Shown here in pieces: positions 1-6,309 of a DNA stretch of 7,332 nucleotides. Under the pieces are notes generated by a model that saw only the letters and a list, made by a program, of their open reading frames with translations, was not told the origin of the DNA and did not search any database. The stretch lies in contig JBBSIG010000133.1 of assembly GCA_038232215.1 (NCBI GenBank), positions 1 through 7,332 of the forward strand, in the 5' to 3' direction. Made by a program: the position numbers and the translations under genes. How positions within the stretch are numbered: the first letter of the stretch is position 1; each line of letters opens with the position of its first letter. Source of the stretch: JBBSIG01 sp038232215. GTDB lineage: Bacteria > Actinomycetota > Thermoleophilia > Gaiellales > Gaiellaceae.

Positions 1-2
1 AC

Positions 3-881
3 GCGGCCGCCTGGGTCGAGCAGGCCTACGTCGAGGGCGACGCGCCGCCGAAGTTCCCGGTCGGCCCCGAGCGTGTGCGGCTGGCGCTCGAGGGCGTTGC
101 CGGGGCGGTGCCCCCCGGCGGAGCGCTCGTCGATCTCGGCTGCGGCGGCGGTCAGCTGTGCCTCGAGGCGGCGGGCCTCGGTTGGTCGGCCGTGGGGGTC
201 GACGTCGCGCCCGGAATGATCGAGGAGGCGGAGAGCCTGCGCGGCGACGTCCCGGTCCGGTTCCTCGTCGCCCCCTACGACGCGAGCGGCCTGCCGCCGG
301 AGAGCTTCGACGCAGTCACCGCGCTCGGCCTGATCGAGTACCTGCCGGACGACGACGGCCTCTTCGCGGAGGCGCGCCGCCTCCTGCGCGACGGCGGCCG
401 CTTCGCGGTCTCGTGCCGCAACCGGCTCTACAACCTCGCGAGCCTGAACCGCTACACGGGAAGAGAGCTCGAGCACGGCCAGGCTGACGCGCTGCTCGGG
501 GAGCTACTCGAGCGGCTCGCGGATACGGACGCGACGCACCTGCGCGATCTGGCGGACGAGCTCGCCGCCGCCGCACCCGAGTTGAGCCGCGCCGCGGAGC
601 TCGACGGCGCGGGGCGCGGGGCCAAGCTCCTCGACCATCCCACCGCCTTCGGCGAGGAGCGACGGCAGCACACGCCCTCGCAGCTCGAGCGCTCCGCCTC
701 GAGGGCCGGCTTCCGGCCGACCTCGCTCCTCGCGCTGCACCCGCACCCGCTGCCCGCGGACCTGGAGCGGCTGGCCCCCCGCGTCTACAACCGCCTCGCG
801 CTCGCGTGGCAGCGGCCGCTCGAGGCCTCGCCGCTCGGGCTCGCGCTCTGCAGCGCGTTCGTCGCCGTCTTCGAGTGCTGA
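3..881 (+). CDS. Class I SAM-dependent methyltransferase, 5'-partial
   Basis: The protein would transfer a methyl group from S-adenosylmethionine; the acceptor is unknown, but a sugar or glycan precursor is likely from the neighbours. Visible residues 43-50 (129-152) form the SAM-binding motif I, VDLGCGGG. It is followed by an acidic end-of-strand motif (VGVDVAPGMIEEAE), then FDAVTALGLIEYLPDD and the LLRDGGRFAVSCRN strand typical of Methyltransf_11/25 domains. The C-terminal third has no motif I recognise and ends in a hydrophobic stretch (LGLALCSAFVAVFEC). There are 292 codons plus stop in the window. A GTG at 75 could serve as a start, but the frame stays open to the left edge with protein-like sequence (FPVGPERVRLAL) and no ATG/GTG/TTG in the 24 preceding codons, and no Shine-Dalgarno precedes 75. 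I therefore infer a true start upstream of the window. Its last 7 nt overlap the deacetylase gene, implying one operon. Methyltransferase fold is near certain; substrate is not. Confidence 0.88.
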   Translation, partial: AAAWVEQAYVEGDAPPKFPVGPERVRLALEGVAGAVPPGGALVDLGCGGGQLCLEAAGLGWSAVGVDVAPGMIEEAESLRGDVPVRFLVAPYDASGLPPESFDAVTALGLIEYLPDDDGLFAEARRLLRDGGRFAVSCRNRLYNLASLNRYTGRELEHGQADALLGELLERLADTDATHLRDLADELAAAAPELSRAAELDGAGRGAKLLDHPTAFGEERRQHTPSQLERSASRAGFRPTSLLALHPHPLPADLERLAPRVYNRLALAWQRPLEASPLGLALCSAFVAVFEC

Positions 882-1774
882 CGATCGTCATGTACCACTA
901 CGTGCGCGACGGCGCCCGCGTGCACGCGCGGACCGTCGCGGAGCTCGAGACGCAGCTCGACCACGTCGCCTCGACGTATTCCGTCGTCCGCTGTGAGGAC
1001 GTGCGCCGGGGCGGGTTGCCCGCGAACGCCTGCCTGCTCACGTTCGACGACGGGCTGCGCGAGCACCTCGACACGGTGGCACCCGAGCTCGAGCGGCGCG
1101 GCCTGACCGCCTGCTTCTGCGTGCCCGCTCGGCCGGCCGTCGAGCGGCGCGCGCTCGACGTGCACAAGTCGCAGGCGGTGCTCGCCGAGAGCCGCGATCA
1201 TCGCGCGCTCGGCGAGCGGGTGCTCGAGCTCGCGCGTCCCCACGAGGTCGGCTCCGAGGCCGAGCTGCGCGAGCGGAACACGCCACCGCACCGCTTCGAT
1301 CCGCCCGAGACCGTCTTCGTCAAGCGAGTGCTCCAGGACGGGCTGCCCGAGGAGGCGCGCCGCGTCGTGCTCGACACGCTCTTCGCCGAGCTCGTGACCG
1401 ACGACGAGAAGGCGTTCGTGGAGGGGCTCTACCTCACGCTCGACGACGTCCGCGAGCTCGCCCGCCGGGGCCACGAGGTCGCGGGCCACGGCTACGAGCA
1501 TCGACGCCTCGGCCTGCTCGACGAGGCGGAGCAGCGGGCGGAGATCGAGCACACGAGGGAGTTCCTGACCCGGGTCGAGGGCGGGGCCCGCGAGTGGACG
1601 ATGTGCTACCCGTACGGCAGCCGCGACGACGTCACCCTGCGGCTGCTCGCCGGCTCGGAGTGCGCGCTCGGATTGACGACCGACGTCGGCCTCGCCGGTC
1701 CGGGAGCAGACCCGCTCGAGCTGCCGCGCATCGACACGAACGACCTCCCCGTCGGGACGGCCGGGCGCGCGTAG
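875..1774 (+). CDS. Polysaccharide deacetylase family protein (NodB/CE4 domain)
   Basis: This 299-residue protein carries the three signature motifs of carbohydrate esterase family 4, metal-dependent enzymes that remove N- or O-acetyl groups from glycans. Motif 1 is TFDDG at residues 56-60 (D58 catalytic base, D59 metal ligand by family analogy). Motif 2 is HGYEH at 205-209, the two metal-binding histidines. Motif 3 is YPYGS at 245-249. The N-terminus (TIVMYHYVRD) and the roughly 145 residues between motifs 1 and 2, far more than in compact chitin or peptidoglycan deacetylases, recall the WbmS-like deacetylases of O-antigen and sialic-type sugar loci. That resemblance is from memory, not a search. 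No signal peptide or membrane segment is seen, so it probably acts in the cytoplasm on a precursor. I chose GTG 875 because it keeps the full first beta strand and overlaps the methyltransferase stop (GTGCTGA), suggesting translational coupling; ATG 890 is the alternative. Upstream in-frame residues from 806 are an Ala/Arg shadow of the methyltransferase. Confidence 0.88.
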   Translation: MLTIVMYHYVRDGARVHARTVAELETQLDHVASTYSVVRCEDVRRGGLPANACLLTFDDGLREHLDTVAPELERRGLTACFCVPARPAVERRALDVHKSQAVLAESRDHRALGERVLELARPHEVGSEAELRERNTPPHRFDPPETVFVKRVLQDGLPEEARRVVLDTLFAELVTDDEKAFVEGLYLTLDDVRELARRGHEVAGHGYEHRRLGLLDEAEQRAEIEHTREFLTRVEGGAREWTMCYPYGSRDDVTLRLLAGSECALGLTTDVGLAGPGADPLELPRIDTNDLPVGTAGRA

Positions 1775-1795
1775 CCCGTTCGCGTCGCGCGCGGC
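1760..1795. terminator. Possible bidirectional hairpin between convergent genes
   Basis: GCC at 1760-1762 pairs with GGC at 1793-1795. After a two-base GG bulge, GCGCGCG (1765-1771) pairs with CGCGCGC (1786-1792), giving 10 bp around a 14-nt loop. The loop contains the deacetylase TAG stop, and the stem ends beside the TGA of the opposing gene. No U-tract follows on either strand, so this would be a non-canonical terminator of the sort proposed for high-GC actinobacteria. Alternating GC is common here, so chance is a real alternative. Confidence 0.35.
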
Positions 1796-3436
1796 TCACG
1801 CCGGGCTCGCGAGGAAGTCGAGCGCCCGCGAGTCGACGGCCCAGTCGCCGAGCGCGCGCAGATCCGCGGCGCGGGCGAGCTCCTCCGCCGACCTGAGTGA
1901 GATCTCGATCGTCGCCTCGAACGGGTGGTCGATCGCCTCGACGGGCTTGAAGAGCGACCGGAAGCTCGTGAAGCGCGTCTGGCGCAGCCGGAAGAGCGCG
2001 TAAGCGTGCCTGCGCGCGAGCTCCACCTGCTGCGGCGTCGGCGGAGGCGTGCTCTCGACCGCGCGTAGCCGTCCGAGGTATTCCCGGGCGTCCGCCGAGT
2101 CGACGGTGAAGCCGCGGCCCGAGTAGAAGCCGGTGCCGGCCGTGAGGGCCGGCTTGCCGAAGCAGGGCAGCTCGAACCCGATCGAGCCGCGGATCGTGAC
2201 GCCGACGTCCGTGACGCCGAAGAGCGACCAGGTGCTGATGTCGCTGTCCGGCCGCAGGAGCACGACGTGCCCCGGCAGCTCGCCGATTCGCTCGCGGATT
2301 GCGAGCACCTCGTCGAGCTCCGCGTCCACCCGGTCCCGCTTGAGCTTCCAGACGTTGGCCGGGTGCAGCTTCACGATCCAGTTGACTCCGTCGTTCTCGC
2401 ACGCCGCGCGCACCGTCTCGACGAACCACTCCTCCTGGTCGGCGAAGAGGTCGCGGCCGTAGAACATGTTCGCGTCCCAGAGGACGTGCGAGAAGACGAC
2501 GGCGGTGCGCCTCCCCGGGTCGAGGCCGAGGGAGCCGGCGATCTCCTCGCTCGACTGACGCCGCGTCCAGCCCTGGTTCCAGCGGGCGAGGAAGGTGCTG
2601 CCGTCGTAGCGGCGGGCGAGCTCGTCGTCGAGCTCCCGGTCGCGCTCGGCCGGCCACGGCATCCGCTCGACCGCGCGCCACGACTCGCCGGAGAGCGAGC
2701 GCGGGTGGATGCCGCGCGTCTCCTCCGTGTAGCGCTTGAAGACCATCGTGTCGTCCTCGAAGCCGCTGACGAACTGGACGACGTTGAGCCCCCGGCGGAG
2801 CGCCACGTCCGAGAGCGGCCCCTGGTCGGCGTAGTTGCGCTCGTTGAAGAGGACGAGGTCGGGCGCGAGCTCGCCCAGGAGCGCCTCCGAGGCGAGCGTC
2901 GTGCGAATCGACGCCGGCACCAGCTCCGCCACGAGCGCTCGCGCGCGGGGGTCCGCGAGATCGACCGCGCCCTGGTGAAGGTAGCGGCTGAGCGTCGAGA
3001 GCACCTGGCGGCCGACGTCGGCTCCGTGGACGGTGAGGGCCTTCAGGGCGCTCGCCCGCGTCAGCGCGTCGACCAGGCCCTCGGCCAGCCGACGCGCCTC
3101 CTCCTCGACGCGGGCGTCGACGAAGTCCGCGAGGCTGACGAAGCGGCGGACCCCGTAGACCTGCAGGAGGCGCCGCGGCACGTCTCCGTCCGGTGGGACC
3201 GCGAAGACGGGCTCGAGCCCCTTGAGGGCGAACGCCTTCGCGAACATGCCCTCGAGCTTGAGCTGGTCCGTCGAGTAGCTGAGGCTCGCGATCAGCGCGG
3301 TGCTCGCGCCCGTCGGAGGGGTCGGCCCTACCACCGCTCCGTAGCGCCGCCGGAACGCCCACAGGTCGCGCTCGAGGATCGAGCGGGTGCGGAGCGCGCG
3401 GGTGCGCGCGGAGAGCGACTGGAGCGCCGGAGCCAT
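1796..3436 (-). CDS. Capsule polysaccharide synthesis (KpsC/KpsS-like) putative glycosyltransferase
   Basis: This 546-residue soluble protein looks like a GT-B type transferase of the capsule-synthesis family. Evidence is the C-terminal half: NWIVKLHPAN (KLHP at 356-359), then a DISTWSLFGVTDVGVT strand and GSIGFELPCFGKPA (G417 to about 430, with E422 where the family has a conserved Glu), then a Gly/Tyr-rich FYSGRGFTVDS segment. In KpsC/KpsS proteins the equivalent LHP and S-x-G-x-E-A-x-x-x-G-K-P motifs form the donor pocket for CMP-Kdo. The N-terminal half has a Rossmann-like strand (ALIASLSYSTDQLKLEG, about 47-63) and FNERNYADQGPLSDVALRRGLNVVQFV (197-223), which fits an acceptor domain. No signal peptide or membrane segment is seen. 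ATG 3436 is chosen because upstream codons are antisense to the next gene; no clear Shine-Dalgarno precedes it. It is transcribed opposite to both neighbours. Kdo is not expected in most actinobacteria, so the donor is open. CDP-glycerol phosphotransferases (TagF-like) are the other family with similar HP motifs. Confidence 0.7.
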   Translation of the reverse strand: MAPALQSLSARTRALRTRSILERDLWAFRRRYGAVVGPTPPTGASTALIASLSYSTDQLKLEGMFAKAFALKGLEPVFAVPPDGDVPRRLLQVYGVRRFVSLADFVDARVEEEARRLAEGLVDALTRASALKALTVHGADVGRQVLSTLSRYLHQGAVDLADPRARALVAELVPASIRTTLASEALLGELAPDLVLFNERNYADQGPLSDVALRRGLNVVQFVSGFEDDTMVFKRYTEETRGIHPRSLSGESWRAVERMPWPAERDRELDDELARRYDGSTFLARWNQGWTRRQSSEEIAGSLGLDPGRRTAVVFSHVLWDANMFYGRDLFADQEEWFVETVRAACENDGVNWIVKLHPANVWKLKRDRVDAELDEVLAIRERIGELPGHVVLLRPDSDISTWSLFGVTDVGVTIRGSIGFELPCFGKPALTAGTGFYSGRGFTVDSADAREYLGRLRAVESTPPPTPQQVELARRHAYALFRLRQTRFTSFRSLFKPVEAIDHPFEATIEISLRSAEELARAADLRALGDWAVDSRALDFLASPA

Positions 3437-3472
3437 GAGCCCGCGAACTTTCGCAGAAGTACTCTCGCGACC
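3437..3472. promoter_or_regulatory. Compact divergent intergenic region with small dyads
   Basis: Only 36 bp separate the ATG codons of the two divergent genes, and this stretch is richer in A/T than its surroundings. It holds a perfect inverted repeat, GCGAA-CT-TTCGC (3443-3454). It also holds an imperfect 20-bp dyad, TCGC-N3-AGTACT-N3-GCGA (3451-3470), and the palindrome TCGCGA (3465-3470). On + a TANNNT match, TACTCT (3460-3465), lies 7 nt before ATG 3473, the spacing expected for the -10 box of a leaderless mRNA. No convincing -35 box is seen. Neither start has a Shine-Dalgarno sequence. Promoter or operator function is inferred from position and symmetry only. Confidence 0.4.
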
Positions 3473-5308
3473 ATGGCCGCCCTCGTCCTCGCCATCGTCC
3501 TCCACGCGACGCTCGGGCTCGCCCTCGCCGGTCTCGTGTGGAGCGCCGGGCTCGGCTGCCTGCCGCGCGACCTGCCGGCCGTCCACGCCTACGCGCCCGG
3601 CCTGCTCGCGGTCAGCGCCGCTGCGGTCCTCTTCCTGCTCGAGCCCTGGCTCGGCCTGGTCGGGGCGGCGCTCCTCGCCGCTCTCCTGCGGCGGGCTCTC
3701 CGGCGCGCGCGCCGCCCGCCGGTGGAGCTCGCGTGGGCGCTGCCGGCCGGCCTGGCGCTGCCGACCTCGCTCGGCCTGCTCCTCCACGGCCCCACCGACG
3801 GTGTCGACTCGCACGCCTACGGGGACCTCGTCTTCTACGCGGCCAGACTCGTCTCGGCCGCACGCTCGCTGCTGCCGCTCCGCGACACCCTCGTGGCGGG
3901 CCAGAGCGGCACCTACGTGGAGGGCGGCTCCACGTTCCTCGGAGCGCCCCTGACCCACCTCCCGAGCTTCGACCCGCTCCTGTTCCAGACGACGACGCTG
4001 TCCGCCTTCGGCCTCGCCTCGCTTGCGGGCGGGCTCGCGCTGGTCAGGCCGCGGACGCGAGGTGCGCTCGCCGCGGCGGGCCTGGCGCTCCTCGCCGTCG
4101 CCGTGCTCCCGTACCCGACCTGGGTGACCGAGAGCCCTCCCGTCGCGCTCGCGCTGCCGCTGACCTTCGGCGTGCACGCCCTCCGGCGCGACAGGCCGCG
4201 GCCCGCCTGGCTCGTCGCGCTCGCGGCGATCGTCGGCGTCGACCTCGTCCTGACGAAGGCCTTCGGGGTGCTCCCACTCGGCACGCTGATCGTCCTGGCG
4301 GCGATCCACCGCAGGCGCGAGCTCCTCGCCGGTCGTCGCGCGACCTTCGCCGCGGGCGCCGCGCTCCTCGCCGGCGCGGGTCTCCTCGCGTTCTCGCTCG
4401 CCACGTCGGGCTGGCTGACCGAGATCTTCACCTTCAAGTTCCTGCCGGCCGACGCCGCGCGCGGACTCTGGGACCAGCTCTCGAGGCGGGACACGCACGA
4501 GGCGGCGCCCGCCTTCCTCGTCGCCGGCGAGGTCGCGCTCGCCTTCGCGCTCGCGCGGGCGGGTGCCCGCGACCTGCTCGCCGCCCTCGCGGTGAGCGTC
4601 GCCGGCAACTGGATCGTCGGCGGGCACGGCTTCGACGTGGGCGTCGGGATGTCCGTCCTGCTCGTCGTGCTGCACTTCTCGACGGAGCCCGGCGCGTGGA
4701 CGCGGGCCCGCACGACTGCGCTGACGGCGGGTGCTCTGCTCGCGATCTCCGCGTGGCTGCGCGAGATCGCGGGCTTCGGCACGGGCTTCGCCCTCGCGGC
4801 CCTGCTCGGCGCCTCGCTCCTGCTCCCGCTGGCGCGCCCCCGCAGCGCGCGGGCGGCCACCCTCGGCCTGGCGGTGCTCGCGCTCGCGCTCGCCCTCGGG
4901 GTCCGCCAGTCCGTCGCCCCGCGCGCCACAACGCTCACGAGCGAGCACCACGGCGTCTGGCAGACCGTCTCGCAGGTCGTCCCGCGGGACGGCCTCGTCT
5001 TCACGGATCAGACCGGCCGGGTCGTCGACGGCGACCACGGCTGGAACTACTACCCCGGCCTCGCCGGACGGCAGGTCTACCTGGGCGGCTGGTACGACAG
5101 CGTCCTGCAGGTGCGCGACGCCGAGCTCGAGCGGCGGCTGCGGCTGAACCGCGAGGTGCTCTCGGGCCGGCTGCCGCCGTCCCGCGCCCGGCACGCCCGC
5201 GGCTTCGGCGCCTACTTCGCCGTCCTGCGCCGGGGCGCGGTGGCGCCGCGGGGCTCCAGGCTCCTCTACTCCAACCGACTCTTCGCCCTCTACCGCCTCT
5301 CGGCGTAG
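3473..5308 (+). CDS. Multi-pass membrane protein, GT-C glycosyltransferase-like
   Basis: This is a 611-residue polytopic membrane protein with roughly 12-14 hydrophobic segments between residues 1 and 480, starting directly at the N-terminus (AALVLAIVLHATLGLALAGL). A polar loop with acidic residues and a histidine (TDGVDSHAYGD, 108-118) follows the first few membrane segments. In GT-C enzymes the catalytic acidic residue lies in the first outer loop, so D109 or D112 are candidates by analogy. From about residue 485 to the end there is a soluble, probably extracytoplasmic domain with aromatic, Gly-rich segments (FTDQTGR, GWNYYPGLAGRQVYLGGWYDS) like the tails of many actinobacterial GT-C-like proteins. 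I infer transfer of a sugar from a polyprenyl-phosphate donor; a flippase or polymerase role cannot be excluded. ATG 3473 is preferred because the in-frame codons just upstream offer no start and the hydrophobic sequence begins there; no Shine-Dalgarno is visible. Its last 19 nt overlap the opposing glycosyltransferase gene. Confidence 0.72.
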   Translation: MAALVLAIVLHATLGLALAGLVWSAGLGCLPRDLPAVHAYAPGLLAVSAAAVLFLLEPWLGLVGAALLAALLRRALRRARRPPVELAWALPAGLALPTSLGLLLHGPTDGVDSHAYGDLVFYAARLVSAARSLLPLRDTLVAGQSGTYVEGGSTFLGAPLTHLPSFDPLLFQTTTLSAFGLASLAGGLALVRPRTRGALAAAGLALLAVAVLPYPTWVTESPPVALALPLTFGVHALRRDRPRPAWLVALAAIVGVDLVLTKAFGVLPLGTLIVLAAIHRRRELLAGRRATFAAGAALLAGAGLLAFSLATSGWLTEIFTFKFLPADAARGLWDQLSRRDTHEAAPAFLVAGEVALAFALARAGARDLLAALAVSVAGNWIVGGHGFDVGVGMSVLLVVLHFSTEPGAWTRARTTALTAGALLAISAWLREIAGFGTGFALAALLGASLLLPLARPRSARAATLGLAVLALALALGVRQSVAPRATTLTSEHHGVWQTVSQVVPRDGLVFTDQTGRVVDGDHGWNYYPGLAGRQVYLGGWYDSVLQVRDAELERRLRLNREVLSGRLPPSRARHARGFGAYFAVLRRGAVAPRGSRLLYSNRLFALYRLSA

Positions 5309-5315
5309 AGCGCGA
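5283..5315. terminator. Bidirectional hairpin across overlapping convergent stop codons
   Basis: The arms 5283-5297 and 5302-5315 form 13 bp: TCGC with GCGA, one C-C mismatch (5287/5311), CTCTAC with GTAGAG, one bulged C (5294), then GCC with GGC closing a TCTC tetraloop. Both TAG stops (5306-5308 on +, 5292-5290 on -) lie in the stem, and the structure reads almost the same on both strands. No U-tract follows either way, so it would be a U-less, actinobacterial-style terminator serving both genes. The pairing is read directly; termination is inferred. Confidence 0.5.
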
Positions 5316-6309
5316 GCGTGCGCTCCACCATCCGCCGCTCGGAGAAGCGCTCGCGCACGCGCCGGCTCGCCTCCTCCGCGACACGCCGCGCATCCTCCGG
5401 CTGGTCGAGGCAGTGGAGGATCCGCGCGGCGAGCGCCCGGGCGTCGCGTGGGGCCACGAGGAAGCCGGTCTCGCCGTCCACGACGGTCTCGCGAATCCCC
5501 CCGACCGGAGTCGCCACCACCGGCACGCCCGCTGCCTGCGCCTCGATCACGGCCAGGCAGAGGCCCTCGTAGAGCGAGGGGAAGGCGAACACCTCGAACG
5601 AGGCGAGCAGGTCGGGGACGTCGTCCCGGGCGCCCGTGAAGAGGACGCGGTCGCCGAGTGGGGCGGCGAGCCGCTCGAGCTCGTGCCGCAGCTCTCCGTC
5701 TCCGACCACGACGAAGCGAGCCTCGGGATGCCGCTCGAGCACGGCCGGCGCCGCCTCGAGCAGCGTGCGTTGGCCCTTCTGCTCCGCGAGCCGAGCGACG
5801 TTGCCGACGAGCCGGCCCTCGAGCGCGGGCCGTCCGGCCGCGAAGCGCTCGAGATCGATGCCGAGCGGCACCACGTGACTGGGGTGGCGTCCATCTCGCG
5901 CCCGGTCGCCCTCCGAGGTGTAGACCACCTCCGGTCGCGCCGCCCAGCCGAGCCGGAGCCAGAGGCGCCCGACGAGGTTGTCGCGGCGCGGCAGCTCCGG
6001 TGTGTGGTGGGTCACGAGGAGACGCGGCGCCCGGGTGAGTCGGGCCGCGACGAGCGCGGGCGGCCACACCTCGGTCACGTGCACGACGCGCGGCCGGAGC
6101 TCTCGCAGGACGCGCATGAGCCGGGCCGCGGTCTGCGGGGCGGAGCCGGACGGCAGCGCGACCGTGCGTACGCCGAGCTCGCCGAAGGGCGCGAGCACCG
6201 GGTCCTCGAGGTGCACGAGCACGACCTCCTCGTCCGCCCCGCGCACGATCGCGGCGACGTAGCGCTCGACGGCGCCCCAGGCGCGCAGGCCGTGCAGGAG
6301 CGCGATCAG
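5290..6309 (-). CDS. Glycosyltransferase family 4 (GT-B fold), CTG start
   Basis: This retaining-type GT4 enzyme (339 residues, slightly short for the family) would transfer a nucleotide-activated sugar at the inner face of the membrane. The N-terminal domain opens with IALLHGLRAWGAVERYV, matching the usual MxIxxLxxxxxxGGxE start. It continues through VVHVTEVWPP and VTHHTPEL (H101/H102). The C-terminal donor domain begins at PLGIDLERF (G150 to D152), then NVARLAEQKG with the conserved R173 and K178, VVVGDGEL, and the E-x7-E motif (E248, E256) in PSLYEGLCLAVIEAQAAG. No ATG, GTG or TTG lies near the expected N-terminus in this frame. CTG 6309 sits where Met is expected, overlaps the upstream gene's stop as CTGA, and is preceded at 5 nt by a good Shine-Dalgarno, GAGGTG. 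A start far upstream would add an Arg/Gly-rich shadow of the neighbouring gene. It forms a two-gene operon with the GT4 gene upstream. Donor and acceptor are unknown. Confidence 0.9.
   Translation of the reverse strand: MIALLHGLRAWGAVERYVAAIVRGADEEVVLVHLEDPVLAPFGELGVRTVALPSGSAPQTAARLMRVLRELRPRVVHVTEVWPPALVAARLTRAPRLLVTHHTPELPRRDNLVGRLWLRLGWAARPEVVYTSEGDRARDGRHPSHVVPLGIDLERFAAGRPALEGRLVGNVARLAEQKGQRTLLEAAPAVLERHPEARFVVVGDGELRHELERLAAPLGDRVLFTGARDDVPDLLASFEVFAFPSLYEGLCLAVIEAQAAGVPVVATPVGGIRETVVDGETGFLVAPRDARALAARILHCLDQPEDARRVAEEASRRVRERFSERRMVERTLALYAERR

Noticed and set aside
785..1552. 255-codon ORF on - opposite the deacetylase
   Set aside because: It is antisense to the three clear CE4 motifs, has no recognisable domain, and arises from GAG/CTC-rich codons read backwards.
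1632..3362. 576-codon second frame on - inside the KpsC-like gene
   Set aside because: Composition is almost entirely Arg, Gly, Ala and Pro, the signature of an off-frame read in high-GC DNA.
2267..3472. Upstream in-frame extension of the membrane protein to 2267
   Set aside because: It is antisense to the KpsC-like gene, with low-complexity Arg/Glu/Val sequence; the hydrophobic N-terminus starts right after ATG 3473.
3437..6067. In-frame open extension of the KpsC-like gene far upstream on -, making a 1423-codon frame
   Set aside because: The extra residues are Arg/Gly/Glu/Ala-rich and lie antisense to the membrane-protein gene and in another frame of the GT4 gene; recognisable protein sequence begins only at ATG 3436. 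Lack of stops is due to high GC.
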